Positions 42,203 to 50,701 of a stretch of DNA of 64,000 nt are shown piece by piece (positions within the stretch are counted from its first letter, which is position 1; each line of letters opens with the position of its first letter). This stretch comes from Lentibacillus daqui (lineage in GTDB: Bacteria > Bacillota > Bacilli > Bacillales > Amphibacillaceae), in NCBI RefSeq assembly GCF_027186265.1, contig NZ_CP114176.1, positions 682,001 to 746,000 of the forward strand, read 5' to 3'. The translations under genes and the position numbers were made by a program. The notes under the pieces are model-generated. The model did no database searches. It had not been told where the DNA came from and saw only the letters and a list, made by a program, of their open reading frames with translations.

Positions 42203-42559
42203 CTGTTTACAACGGGGGACGTTTGCAAAAGAACTGGACTTACTGAACGCTCTATACGATACTATTCTAATTTGGATTTATTAAAAGCAAGGAAGAATGC
42301 TAACGGCCAGTTATTTTTATCTAAATTTGACTTAGAAAAAATTGTACAAATGCTTGCCGCGAAGATTACAGATTATAAACCTAAAGATTTAATAGACCGA
42401 CAACCTTCATTAGGATTAGTTAAAAATGACTTAACACAAATAATTGCTGACTTAGAAAATATATTATTTCATTTAGACCTAACTGACTCCGAGGAAAATC
42501 TTATGGAAAATATAAAGTTGCTTCAAGATTATAAGGTTAAATATTTGCTAAAAAGGTGA
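42203..42559 (+). CDS. MerR-family regulator with CTG start
   Basis: 118 residues. The DNA-binding head FTTGDVCKRTGLTERSIRYYSNLDLLKARKNANGQ is a complete MerR helix-turn-helix and wing. The frame is closed by a TGA at 42194, and the only plausible start between it and the domain is CTG 42203, nine bases after GGAGGTG; an internal ATG 42272 would delete the DNA-binding helix. A short C-terminal coiled coil carries no cysteine site. It overlaps the protease gene's upstream region and is probably its regulator. Confidence 0.75.
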   Translation: MFTTGDVCKRTGLTERSIRYYSNLDLLKARKNANGQLFLSKFDLEKIVQMLAAKITDYKPKDLIDRQPSLGLVKNDLTQIIADLENILFHLDLTDSEENLMENIKLLQDYKVKYLLKR

Positions 42560-42564
42560 TTAAA

Positions 42565-43473
42565 ATGGGTATGACTTATAAGGTAATCGATACAGTGGAA
42601 CAATACGAAGAATTACTTGCGATTACGGATTTGGAAAAAAGAAAAAATTACTTTCGTTATACAATGATGGAGCCATTTAAGGAAATGTGGAATTTAATCA
42701 ATGTTCCTATAAAAGCAAAACAAGAAAATGGGTATGATGTTATAATGGCTACAAAAATGCTTGGTTATGCAGATATTTCCAACAGTAAACAAATCAAACA
42801 GGGGTTATCAATCCTAAAAGAAAATAACGCTTATACAGTAGCGGATAATACCATCAAAAACTGTATAGAAAACGCTAATAAGTCAGGTTTGAAAGTAAAT
42901 GCTGATGAAATAAAGTTTGGATTGTATGTTGCAAATCCTGATAAACTGAAGCTACAGAAAGGATATACGGGGTTCGGAGGTATTCCCGGGTTTATTACTG
43001 TGAATATCTATCCAAATGAATATAATTTACCGAAACTTCCCGCAATTATTGCTCATGAATTTCATCACAATATTCGTTTTTCTTATTTTGATTGGGACCA
43101 TGGTAACGTAACAGTAGGAGATTATCTTGTTATAGAAGGTTTAGCCGAGTCATTTGCAAAAGAATTATACGGAACAGAACAATTAGGACCTTGGGTTACT
43201 AGCATGGATAAAGAAGAATTAGAGTATTCAACCGATATTATTGGTGAAGCTCTTGACGTAAAAGGGTTTGCCGAAGTGAGCAGTTATATGTTTGGTGATG
43301 AAATTGCGGAACAAGAAGGGTATCAACCTGTTGGGCTTCCTTTCTGTGCCGGTTATGCAGTAGGATATAAGGCTGTTCAGTCCTATATGAAAAAGTATAA
43401 TAAGACAATATATGAAGCAACTTTGGCTTCCACTGATGAAATAATTCATTCATTTGGTTCTCTTTCCAAATAA
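42565..43473 (+). CDS. DUF2268 putative zinc metalloprotease
   Basis: 302 residues from ATG 42565 (AAAAGGTG before). The zincin motif is IIAHEFHHNIRF (HExxH), with a downstream EGLAESFAKELYG as the likely third ligand region; this is the DUF2268 arrangement. No signal peptide, so it is probably cytoplasmic. It follows a MerR gene, often fused or paired with this family in Bacilli. Target unknown. Confidence 0.85.
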   Translation: MGMTYKVIDTVEQYEELLAITDLEKRKNYFRYTMMEPFKEMWNLINVPIKAKQENGYDVIMATKMLGYADISNSKQIKQGLSILKENNAYTVADNTIKNCIENANKSGLKVNADEIKFGLYVANPDKLKLQKGYTGFGGIPGFITVNIYPNEYNLPKLPAIIAHEFHHNIRFSYFDWDHGNVTVGDYLVIEGLAESFAKELYGTEQLGPWVTSMDKEELEYSTDIIGEALDVKGFAEVSSYMFGDEIAEQEGYQPVGLPFCAGYAVGYKAVQSYMKKYNKTIYEATLASTDEIIHSFGSLSK

Positions 43474-43585
43474 TCAAGATTTATCCTGAAATGAAAATAT
43501 TCAGGAATTTCTATCCATATGGATTGATTTTCCTCTTTCCAATTTCTCACCTTTATCAAAAGCTCCATTCTTCCGAGTGTAATTA

Positions 43586-44113
43586 TTAAAATTTTTTCTT
43601 AGGGTTTTCAAGTATTAATAGTTTTTCTTTCATAGGAAGACCGCCACGGAAACCTGTTAAATTTCCATTCTTCGCAACTACTCGGTGACATGGAACTACT
43701 ATTAAAACTGGATTCGCTCCAATAGCTGTGCCAACAGCTCGTGCAGCGGTTGGAGTGCCAATGTTATTGGCTATATCCGAATAGGAGGCCGTTTCACCAT
43801 ACGGAATTCTTTGCAGTTCATTCCATATCATTTCTTGAAAGGGGGTACCTTTCACATCTATTGGAATATCAAAATTTTTTCTTTTTCCTTTTAAATATTC
43901 TTCCAGCTGAACCATATATGGACGGATCTTTTCGACGTTTTCGATGAGCGTTGTCCCTGATCGTTTTTTATCTATCCAATTTTTCAACTCGTTTATCCCT
44001 TCATTTAGAGAGCCAACGTAGCATAGACCTTTGTCTGTTGCTGCAACATAGATTGTCCCATTTTTATCATTCATTTCTCCGTAATAAACAGCTTGTTTTT
44101 GTTCACTTTTCAT
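43586..44113 (-). CDS. ogt: O6-methylguanine-DNA methyltransferase (AdaB/Ogt)
   Basis: 175 residues. The active-site PCHRVVAKNGNLTGFRGG contains the acceptor cysteine, and the helix-turn-helix ADNIGTPTAARAVGTAIGANP (split motif) fits the MGMT C-terminal domain. An N-terminal RNase-H-like domain is present. It directly removes O6-alkyl groups from guanine in DNA, a suicide reaction. The start overlaps the adaA stop by four bases, making an adaptive-response operon. Confidence 0.95.
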   Translation of the reverse strand: MKSEQKQAVYYGEMNDKNGTIYVAATDKGLCYVGSLNEGINELKNWIDKKRSGTTLIENVEKIRPYMVQLEEYLKGKRKNFDIPIDVKGTPFQEMIWNELQRIPYGETASYSDIANNIGTPTAARAVGTAIGANPVLIVVPCHRVVAKNGNLTGFRGGLPMKEKLLILENPKKKF

Positions 44114-44679
44114 TTTTTGACACCTTCCTTTTGATATTTTTTTCTAAAATCTCTCGGAGTCTGTTTGTTTTTCTCTTTAAACAGTGTTGAAAAGCGTGAG
44201 GCATTGGCAATACCGACTAATTCACCGATTTCTTGAATAGGAAACTCCGTGTGCAATAAGTATTCCTTCGCCTTGGACATCCTGATCTGTTGCAAATATT
44301 CTAATGGTGTTATTCCTCTTATACTCTTAAAAACACGATGCAGGTGATAGGGGCTACCGTGACAATTATCTGCTATCTTGTCCAGCGTTAAGGGTTTTGT
44401 ATAATTTTCCTTTATATACAGTTCAACATGTGCAACCCATTCTTCATCAGGTAAGCGGCCACCACCAGATTTGCATCGTTTACAAGGTCTATAACCTGCC
44501 TTTATAGCATTTTCTGCAGTCAAGAAAATCCTGACGTTATCAAAATTTGGTACTCTCGATTTACAAGAAGGTCTGCAGAATATTTTAGTGGTTTTTACAG
44601 CATAAAAGAATTGGTCATCATAGCTCTTATCATTTTCGATAATAGCCTTTCTTTGTTCTTCTGTTGGTTTTGTCATCAT
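44110..44679 (-). CDS. adaA: AdaA methylphosphotriester-DNA methyltransferase and AraC-type activator
   Basis: 189 residues. The N-terminal Ada zinc domain reads FYAVKTTKIFCRPSCKSRVP and RPCKRCKSGG, with the four cysteines including the methyl acceptor. The C-terminal AraC helix-turn-helix reads LTLDKIADNCHGSPYHLHRVFKSIRG and FPIQEIGELVGIANASRFSTLFKEK. Methylation of the zinc-site cysteine turns it into an activator of its own operon (family knowledge, B. subtilis AdaA). Coupled to ogt by overlap. Confidence 0.95.
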   Translation of the reverse strand: MMTKPTEEQRKAIIENDKSYDDQFFYAVKTTKIFCRPSCKSRVPNFDNVRIFLTAENAIKAGYRPCKRCKSGGGRLPDEEWVAHVELYIKENYTKPLTLDKIADNCHGSPYHLHRVFKSIRGITPLEYLQQIRMSKAKEYLLHTEFPIQEIGELVGIANASRFSTLFKEKNKQTPRDFRKKYQKEGVKK

Positions 44680-44879
44680 GATGCCATCACCTCTGACTTA
44701 AATTGTACACGTAATACTGAAAAGAAAAACATATATCAGCTTAAATAGCAAGATATGAAAACTTTTTATGAAAAATGATTCATATCTCGAAATAAGAGTA
44801 TGAAAGAATATTTTTTGCTGTAATGTCAATTTTTACAATGCTATGGTTGTATAATTATTGATACTGAAAAAATTGTTTT

Positions 44880-45191
44880 ATGCATATTAAGCTTCCTAAG
44901 CGTTTATATCTGCACGGTACAGCAGTAATGTCGACATTACAGCCGTTAAGTGGCGCAATCGGTGTCTCGGTATTTATCAGCCTTTTGAATTCTAAACAAG
45001 CAAGTTACCTAGAAGGTGTAGCAGTTCCCGCGTCAGAGGCTTCCTTGACAGAGGCGATGGTTGTTGCGGTAGAACATGTTTATTTTATTATCTTTATCTT
45101 TACGATAGTTACAGTGTTATTGTCATTTGTCGTTTATCGAGCACGCCCATTGGAAGAAGATAAACCGGCGGAAGAAATGCAGGAACCTTAA
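44880..45191 (+). pseudogene. MFS multidrug transporter (DHA2 type), C-terminal fragment
   Basis: 103 residues: LPKRLYLHGTAVMSTLQPLSGAIGVSVFISLLNSKQASYL is the last cytoplasmic loop and helix region of 14-helix DHA2 drug exporters, followed by a final helix (VYFIIFIFTIVTVLLSFVV) and an acidic tail. The other ~370 residues are absent and no ribosome site precedes it. Confidence 0.85.
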
Positions 45192-45227
45192 AAAGGGATA
45201 TTGCTTTTTACACAATATCCCTTTTTC
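45190..45227 (+). terminator. Terminator after MFS fragment
   Basis: AAAAAGGGATATTG / CAATATCCCTTTTT hairpin. The remaining 45228-45535 is AT-rich with no gene seen. Confidence 0.9.
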
Positions 45228-45535
45228 TTCACTTCCTATGGTAGAATTTTGGCGGAGAACCTATTCATTTTTACGCACCATCAAAATGCTGTCAAATCAA
45301 CGTTTTCACTTCTAATACTCTTAGTGAATTACTCCTCTGTTATTACAGTATTTTTATGAAACAAAAAGAATTGAATTTAAGACCTACTTTGAACTCTTTT
45401 CTCCAAAATTAATCTTTTAACCCATTTTGTCATTTCTTAGTATTTTGTTTACCCAAACAAAAGCAACCGTTTTATACGAAAAACCTACATGCAACTATAA
45501 TACTTCTTTAACATTGAGAAGGCTGTTCATAAAAA

Positions 45536-46870
45536 TTAAAAACTATCTTTAATAAAAGAATACGTCAATATTCTGTATTGAACCCATAAATACCATATAA
45601 CTACTGTAAATGATATTAGGTCAGCAATAGGAGTGGCCAACCATACTCCCAGCAATCCAAGGAACTTTGGCAAAATATAAACGAGCGGAATCAGCAGTAT
45701 TAGCTGTCTTAATGAGCTGAGGAAAATTGCTTTCCGAGCGTCTCCTATATACTGAAAGAAATTAGCACCAATCATTTGAACACCAACAATTGGCACCATG
45801 CAGCAGAAAATGCGCATACCCAAGGTTGCAGTATTCAATAGTTCAGAATCGGTGCTTCCACCAAATGCTGAAACAATATAGCTGCTAAAAATTTCAATTA
45901 ATAGGAACATGATGATACAAAAAAACAACACGTACTTTATTGCATATTTCATCGTTTCCTTTACTCGATCTATTGCCGTATGACCATAGCTATATCCGAT
46001 AATAGGCTGAATTCCTTGCCCGAGACCTATGATTGGCATATATACGAGCATAGCAATAGTATATATCACACCATAAGCAGCAAGCCCTGTGTTTCCTCCA
46101 TATTCGTATGCTACTCTATTGAATATTAAAGAGACCAAGCTTAAAGATATTTGTCCAATAAAGCCAGAAAATCCAACAGGTAGAATTTGCTTTATTTCGT
46201 CTAGATAAAAGCGCATGTATGTGTGATGTAGCATAATACCAGTATTATTTTTAAATAGGAATTGCAAGGTCAATGTTACACTAACAAGGTTTCCAATTAC
46301 GAGTGCAAGAGCAGCACCACCAACGCCAAGATCTAAAACAAAGATGAAGATAGGATCGAGAATGATATTAACAAGTATTGCAACAAAAAAATTGATGAAT
46401 GCTCTTTTGGCAAAACCCATGCTACGAATGATACTATTCATTGATTGTGAAACAACAAAGAACACGGATCCTACCAGAAAATAGGTTGAATACTCAACGG
46501 CATAATCAATATTCCCACTATTAGCACCATATAAGTGAAGAACAGGCTTAAGAAACATTATCCCCAACACAGCAATTAATAATGACAGCGCCAATGATAA
46601 AACGAACGATGTACCTACAATTTTTTTTGCCCGTTCATTATTGTTTTTCCCCAGTACAATGGAAAGATTTGCACCGGCTCCAGACCCAATTAGCTGTGCC
46701 AATGATTGCATAACAAGGTACAAGCCAAAAGCCACCGTTACAGCTGAGATTGCGAGTGTATCGACGCCTTTAGCAATGAAAATGCGGTCAATTGCCATAT
46801 TGATTGAATTTACTAATAAAGCAAGGATGGCAGGTGTGGAGAAGTTCCTGATTAATTTTGGTACTGGCAT
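45536..46870 (-). CDS. MATE-family multidrug efflux transporter
   Basis: 444 residues, 12 membrane helices in two homologous halves. The start LIRNFSTPAILALLVNSINMAIDRIFIAKGV and the repeat-2 FSGFIGQISLSLVSLIFNRVAYEYGGNTGLAAYGV are MATE patterns of the MepA/DinF-like bacterial group. It exports cationic drugs against Na+ or H+. It is divergent from a TetR gene and probably repressed by it through the operator overlapping its promoter. Confidence 0.93.
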   Translation of the reverse strand: MPVPKLIRNFSTPAILALLVNSINMAIDRIFIAKGVDTLAISAVTVAFGLYLVMQSLAQLIGSGAGANLSIVLGKNNNERAKKIVGTSFVLSLALSLLIAVLGIMFLKPVLHLYGANSGNIDYAVEYSTYFLVGSVFFVVSQSMNSIIRSMGFAKRAFINFFVAILVNIILDPIFIFVLDLGVGGAALALVIGNLVSVTLTLQFLFKNNTGIMLHHTYMRFYLDEIKQILPVGFSGFIGQISLSLVSLIFNRVAYEYGGNTGLAAYGVIYTIAMLVYMPIIGLGQGIQPIIGYSYGHTAIDRVKETMKYAIKYVLFFCIIMFLLIEIFSSYIVSAFGGSTDSELLNTATLGMRIFCCMVPIVGVQMIGANFFQYIGDARKAIFLSSLRQLILLIPLVYILPKFLGLLGVWLATPIADLISFTVVIWYLWVQYRILTYSFIKDSF

Positions 46871-46917
46871 AGTTTCAAGCTTATTAATAAGATCACCTCT
46901 TAATTTTATTATATAAC

Positions 46918-47035
46918 ATGAGTAATTACTCGTGTTTTGAAGTATACCTCCCTCTGTTTAGATTGTCAATATAAATATGAGTAATTACTCGTATTTATAT
47001 TGACAATCCAATGAATTAGCTTTACAATACAGCTT
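46918..47035. promoter_or_regulatory. Symmetric divergent promoters with two TetR operators
   Basis: Operator ATGAGTAATTACTCGTG (46919) and its near-copy ATGAGTAATTACTCGTA (46978). The second lies in the centre of a ~48-bp palindrome whose arms carry TTGACA in both orientations. The leftward promoter is TTGACA, 17 bp, TATACT (for MATE). The rightward one is TTGACA, 17 bp, TACAAT (for tetR). The TetR protein would thus bind between the two -35 boxes and over the leftward start. Confidence 0.8.
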
Positions 47036-47059
47036 ATAATAGAAAGGGATGATCATAAT

Positions 47060-47683
47060 TTGGAAAGCAATTCAAATGTTTCGAGACGTCGAGTTCCCAA
47101 GCAAAACAGAAGCATACAAAACCGGGACAAAATACTGAAAGCCGGCTTAAAATTATTCAGTGAAAAAGGATATTACGACACAACGACAAATGAAATAGCA
47201 AAAGTTGCTGGTGTATCAATAGGGAGCTTATACTCATATTTTAATGATAAAGATGCGATATTCCTTAGTATATTGGATAACTACCATAAAAAGTTTCTTT
47301 CATTTTTCCATGAAAAAGATGAGGATTTAAGTTATGAGCTATATGCCCGTGATATTAGGCAATGGTTAAGAAATCTTATGCTCAAGTTACTTGATATACA
47401 CGAATCTGTGAAAACATTGAACAGAGAGATGAACATCATGTACTACTCAAAACCACAAGTAGCACGTATCATGGATACACAAACAGAGCGAATACGTACA
47501 ATGACAATGAGTTTTATCGCTCGATCTGAGAGTAGTGTTTATGATATGGAGGCAACATCTGCGATTGTAGTCGACTTCATTTCCACAGTAATTGACAGGA
47601 TTCTTTATAAAGAAAACGATAACTTGGATAAAGATAATATCATTGAAGCTGCTGTGGACGTTCTTGCAAAATATTTAACTTAG
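47060..47683 (+). CDS. TetR-family repressor of MATE pump
   Basis: 207 residues. The N-terminal helix-turn-helix NRDKILKAGLKLFSEKGYYDTTTNEIAKVAGVSIGSLYSYFNDKDAIF is typical TetR/AcrR. The C-terminal ligand domain is helical. Start is TTG 47060 after AAAGGGATGATC. Divergent from the MATE gene with palindromic operators between, it is the local drug-responsive repressor. Confidence 0.9.
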   Translation: MESNSNVSRRRVPKQNRSIQNRDKILKAGLKLFSEKGYYDTTTNEIAKVAGVSIGSLYSYFNDKDAIFLSILDNYHKKFLSFFHEKDEDLSYELYARDIRQWLRNLMLKLLDIHESVKTLNREMNIMYYSKPQVARIMDTQTERIRTMTMSFIARSESSVYDMEATSAIVVDFISTVIDRILYKENDNLDKDNIIEAAVDVLAKYLT

Positions 47684-47693
47684 AACAGAATAG

Positions 47694-47734
47694 TAAAAAA
47701 GGTCGCATATCAATTACTTATGCAACCTTTTTTT
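47694..47734 (+). terminator. Terminator of tetR
   Basis: AAAAAAGGTCGCATA / TATGCAACCTTTTTTT hairpin. Confidence 0.85.
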
Positions 47735-47948
47735 AGACAGTATAAAAATATAAAATATGTGAGCATCAACTCAAAAAAGAGACTTTAGGGTGGTTTTTCC
47801 ATGTTAAATTTACCTTCTTAACCGACTGTGATTCTTGTAAAGCAATATAACTTTGTTTTATTAATGTTCCAGGTTTCTATTCTTATATATTGTGATTCGT
47901 ATTAGGTTCTAACTAAAAATATAAACGCTCAAAGCCGCAGGGGGAGAG

Positions 47949-49157
47949 TTAATCATTCATTAATATTTTTTCTGTTTTGAATCGATCCCATATAGAAAAT
48001 AAAATTTGTGCGGCAAGCGCTATTATTAACAGTACAACAATAATAACGGCCAGATATTTTAAGTCAGAACCAAGATTTCCTCCGCCAAAAATCAAACTGA
48101 AATAACTGTTCACTCCATACGTCGCAGGTAGAAAGTTTCCAAGTTCATTGTAAAAAGACGGCAATAACTCACGAGGTACAATAGCCCCTGAACTAACTAA
48201 TTGAGTTGCTGTTAATGCAATGTTAAAAATCATTCCAGGATTTCCAAATAACATAACGAAAAGTTGAGAGATGGCCAAAAAGCTAAAGAGTAATATTGCT
48301 TGGATTCCCCATAAGGTGATAAAGTTATAATCCAGTTCAATATTAAATAGATACATGAGGCAAACGGTTAATAATGAAATGCCAATAGCTAATAGAATAT
48401 TAATAATTTGTCTGCCAAAGAAAAGGGAGAACCGGCCATGCTCCTGTGTTAACTTTCCATTTGTAAGCTGTAAATACTGACTAATCAACATAGCACTAAT
48501 GTAGGACGCCAATACAATTAACAGTGGAACCATCGTAATCGCAAATCCCTCTTTTTCATTTGTTTTTTCTATATTTGCGTTCATAGGGTTCACTTGTGTA
48601 TTTTCTTGTACCAAATCTACAACTTGGCTGGCTACTTCTTCGATAACTGCTCCCATTTCTTCATTTGGTGCTTCTGCTGCTACCTTTTGTGGAATATTCT
48701 CCGCTATTTGAGCATCTATGGTTTCCCGAACTTGTCGATTGACTTGACTATTTAACGTATTAGCTGCTGTTTCCATCATTTGTTTTGTTAAGGTAGGGGC
48801 AGATTGGTTAATAAAATAATCAATTGCTACCGTTTCACTGTTTTGAAGTTGTTCCATCATATTGTCTGGAAGATGAATGAGCATGTTCACGTTACGCTCA
48901 TCTAACTTCTGTTTTGCTTCATTTAATTTTTCATATTCTGTTATTTGAAATAAATCTCTATCTTTTATTTCCGTTACAATTTCTTTTCCAAGCTCTTGAT
49001 CATCATTTACGATTCCAATGGAAAATTGATTTGTCCGATCATACACACCATCGTAACCAGTCAACCAGACAATAACAAAAATAAGTTGAAAAGCAATTGC
49101 TGCGGTAATACCTAATAGTGTTTCTTTTTGTTTAAAAAAACTTTTTAATACACTCAT
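47949..49157 (-). CDS. YhgE/Pip-like ABC-2 membrane protein
   Basis: 402 residues from ATG 49157 (AAGGAGG upstream). An N-terminal helix (ETLLGITAAIAFQLIFVIVWLTGY) is followed by a ~180-residue extracytoplasmic domain and five C-terminal helices (FAITMVPLLIVLASYISAML, INILLAIGISLLTVCLMYLF and others), as in YhgE/Pip and ABC-2 export permeases such as SNG1-like proteins. No ATPase is adjacent. Likely drug or lipid export; the substrate is unknown. It is controlled by the TetR gene upstream on the same strand. Confidence 0.8.
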   Translation of the reverse strand: MSVLKSFFKQKETLLGITAAIAFQLIFVIVWLTGYDGVYDRTNQFSIGIVNDDQELGKEIVTEIKDRDLFQITEYEKLNEAKQKLDERNVNMLIHLPDNMMEQLQNSETVAIDYFINQSAPTLTKQMMETAANTLNSQVNRQVRETIDAQIAENIPQKVAAEAPNEEMGAVIEEVASQVVDLVQENTQVNPMNANIEKTNEKEGFAITMVPLLIVLASYISAMLISQYLQLTNGKLTQEHGRFSLFFGRQIINILLAIGISLLTVCLMYLFNIELDYNFITLWGIQAILLFSFLAISQLFVMLFGNPGMIFNIALTATQLVSSGAIVPRELLPSFYNELGNFLPATYGVNSYFSLIFGGGNLGSDLKYLAVIIVVLLIIALAAQILFSIWDRFKTEKILMND

Positions 49158-49174
49158 ATTAATCCTCCTTAATT

Positions 49175-49194
49175 GAAAGCAAGTACATACTTTC
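49175..49194. promoter_or_regulatory. TetR operator before YhgE-like gene
   Basis: GAAAGCAAGTACATACTTTC contains the palindrome AAGTACATACTT, matching AAGTACTTACTT at 49809. Confidence 0.65.
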
Positions 49195-49210
49195 ATATTG
49201 TTTAAAAAAA

Positions 49211-49786
49211 TTATTGTAGTGTTTTGATAAAGAATGCAATATTTTTATCTATAAATTCTTCAATTGACAGTTCTTCTGCTTCTGATAAGATTCTTGTTTT
49301 TGATAAAAAATATCCAAAGTTAATAAAAGCAAAATTAGTAGCAAGGGTATAAGGATCTGCTTTTTTTATTTTTCCTCTTTCTATCATTTGTTCAAAATAA
49401 TGCGTGATGATTTCAATATATGTTTGTGGGACCTTTTTTAGCATATCGTTTAATTCAGCGAATTCATTAGATTCTCTTAAGGCCAATAAAATCACTGTTT
49501 TTTTCTGATCCAATAAAGCCTGATATTCTCTGACTAACATTTTTAAATCTTTTTCTATATCCCAAACCACTTTTTCAGCAAAAGTATCTTCTAGCAACTC
49601 AACAAAGGCATATTTTTGAATGGCTGCTTCCACAATGCCTTTTTTGTTACCAAAATGGCGAAATATGGTTACTTCATTTACATTGGCTCTTTGGGCGATT
49701 GCTCGGGTTGTTGCCCCCTTGTATCCCTTTTCATAAACTAATTCTATGGCTGCTTCAATAATTTTATCTTCCGTTGAAATATGCAA
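49211..49786 (-). CDS. TetR-family regulator of YhgE-like gene
   Basis: 191 residues from TTG 49786, six bases after GGAGG; the longer frame from 49855 runs through the operator. Helix-turn-helix EDKIIEAAIELVYEKGYKGATTRAIAQRANVNEVTIFRHFGNKKGIV. The C-terminal ligand domain resembles the AcrR type. It has the same operator palindrome in front of itself and of the transporter gene, so autoregulation and transporter control are likely. Confidence 0.9.
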   Translation of the reverse strand: MHISTEDKIIEAAIELVYEKGYKGATTRAIAQRANVNEVTIFRHFGNKKGIVEAAIQKYAFVELLEDTFAEKVVWDIEKDLKMLVREYQALLDQKKTVILLALRESNEFAELNDMLKKVPQTYIEIITHYFEQMIERGKIKKADPYTLATNFAFINFGYFLSKTRILSEAEELSIEEFIDKNIAFFIKTLQ

Positions 49787-49806
49787 AGCTTTTCCTCCAA
49801 TACATA

Positions 49807-49822
49807 GCAAGTACTTACTTGC
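49807..49822. promoter_or_regulatory. TetR operator before its own gene
   Basis: GCAAGTACTTACTTGC, a near-perfect palindrome upstream of the TTG start at 49786. Confidence 0.65.
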
Positions 49823-50017
49823 ATTAATTTTAAAGGCAATGTTTAATTGTGTCAATAGTGATTAATTCTTTAAGTAATAAATTGTTTAAGTTATTGTTTT
49901 TATTGAGAAAAGAACCTCGAAATAAAATCATTGACGCTATTATGGGACAGGGATATAGATTATCGGATTTCATCTAACTACAGTGAAGAGAAAAGGACCG
50001 GGTGGGGTTTGCCCGGT

Positions 50018-50227
50018 CTATATGATGGAAAGGGATATGGGCAATTTAAGAATGATGTAGCAGAGGTCATTGTTGAGTCAATACGTCCTATTCAAGAAAG
50101 TTATGAGGATATTGTTAAAAGTGTATATCTTGATGACGTATTAACTGAAGGTGCTTCGAGAGCCTCGAAAAAGGCTGCAAAAACACTTCATAAAGTTGAA
50201 TTTGCAATGGGCTTGGCAAGATGTTGA
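50018..50227 (+). pseudogene. trpS: Tryptophanyl-tRNA synthetase C-terminal fragment
   Basis: LYDGKGYGQFKNDVAEVIVESIRPIQESYEDIVK and GASRASKKAAKTLHKVEFAMGL match the last ~70 residues of bacterial TrpRS, including the final K-x-M-G-L. The preceding ~260 residues are missing. The frame is open further left (from 49931), but that part shows no homology I recognise and holds a GACCGGG / CCCGGTC hairpin. Confidence 0.8.
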
Positions 50228-50654
50228 AGGTAAAGGACTTTAACAAAAATTAAGAGAGTAACCAAGGAGATTCGATGGCTTTTCGCTAAGCATTTGCACA
50301 ATTTAATCACTTAACATTTTGGATACAATGAAAAGAGAATGTATGTTAATATGCTGAACTCCATGAAGTGGAAGGGTTTACAAATTCATCCCACTAGCTT
50401 ATACAATTGTTGATGGGAAGATTGTATATAAAGTAGGATAAATCGAACAATTTACAAGGTGACAATAAATTACCTGGGTATTGCGGCTCCCCTAAAGGAA
50501 AGTCTGTTGTAGTTGAACGTCTTTTCAACAGACATAAGATGATTAAAAGGGCTAGCCCGCAAGATTAGGCAGTCTCTTTTTTATGTGGTAGCTCGGAAAC
50601 CAGGTAATAAAGAAATGTTCCACACTCATCGTGAAAAGATGCGATTTTCCGTCG

Positions 50655-50686
50655 CACAAAAACGAACAGTATTAAATTACTGTTCG
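50655..50686 (-). terminator. Terminator of amidase gene (minus strand)
   Basis: CGAACAGTA / TACTGTTCG stem, followed on the minus strand by TTTTTG. The rest of 50228-50654 shows no gene; it contains GGGCTAGCCC and several AT-rich fragments. Confidence 0.8.
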
Positions 50687-50701
50687 CCTCTAAAACCTTC
50701 C

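Noticed and set aside
50228..50654. Possible IS remnant with GGGCTAGCCC
   Set aside because: No transposase motif, inverted ends or flanking repeat could be found.
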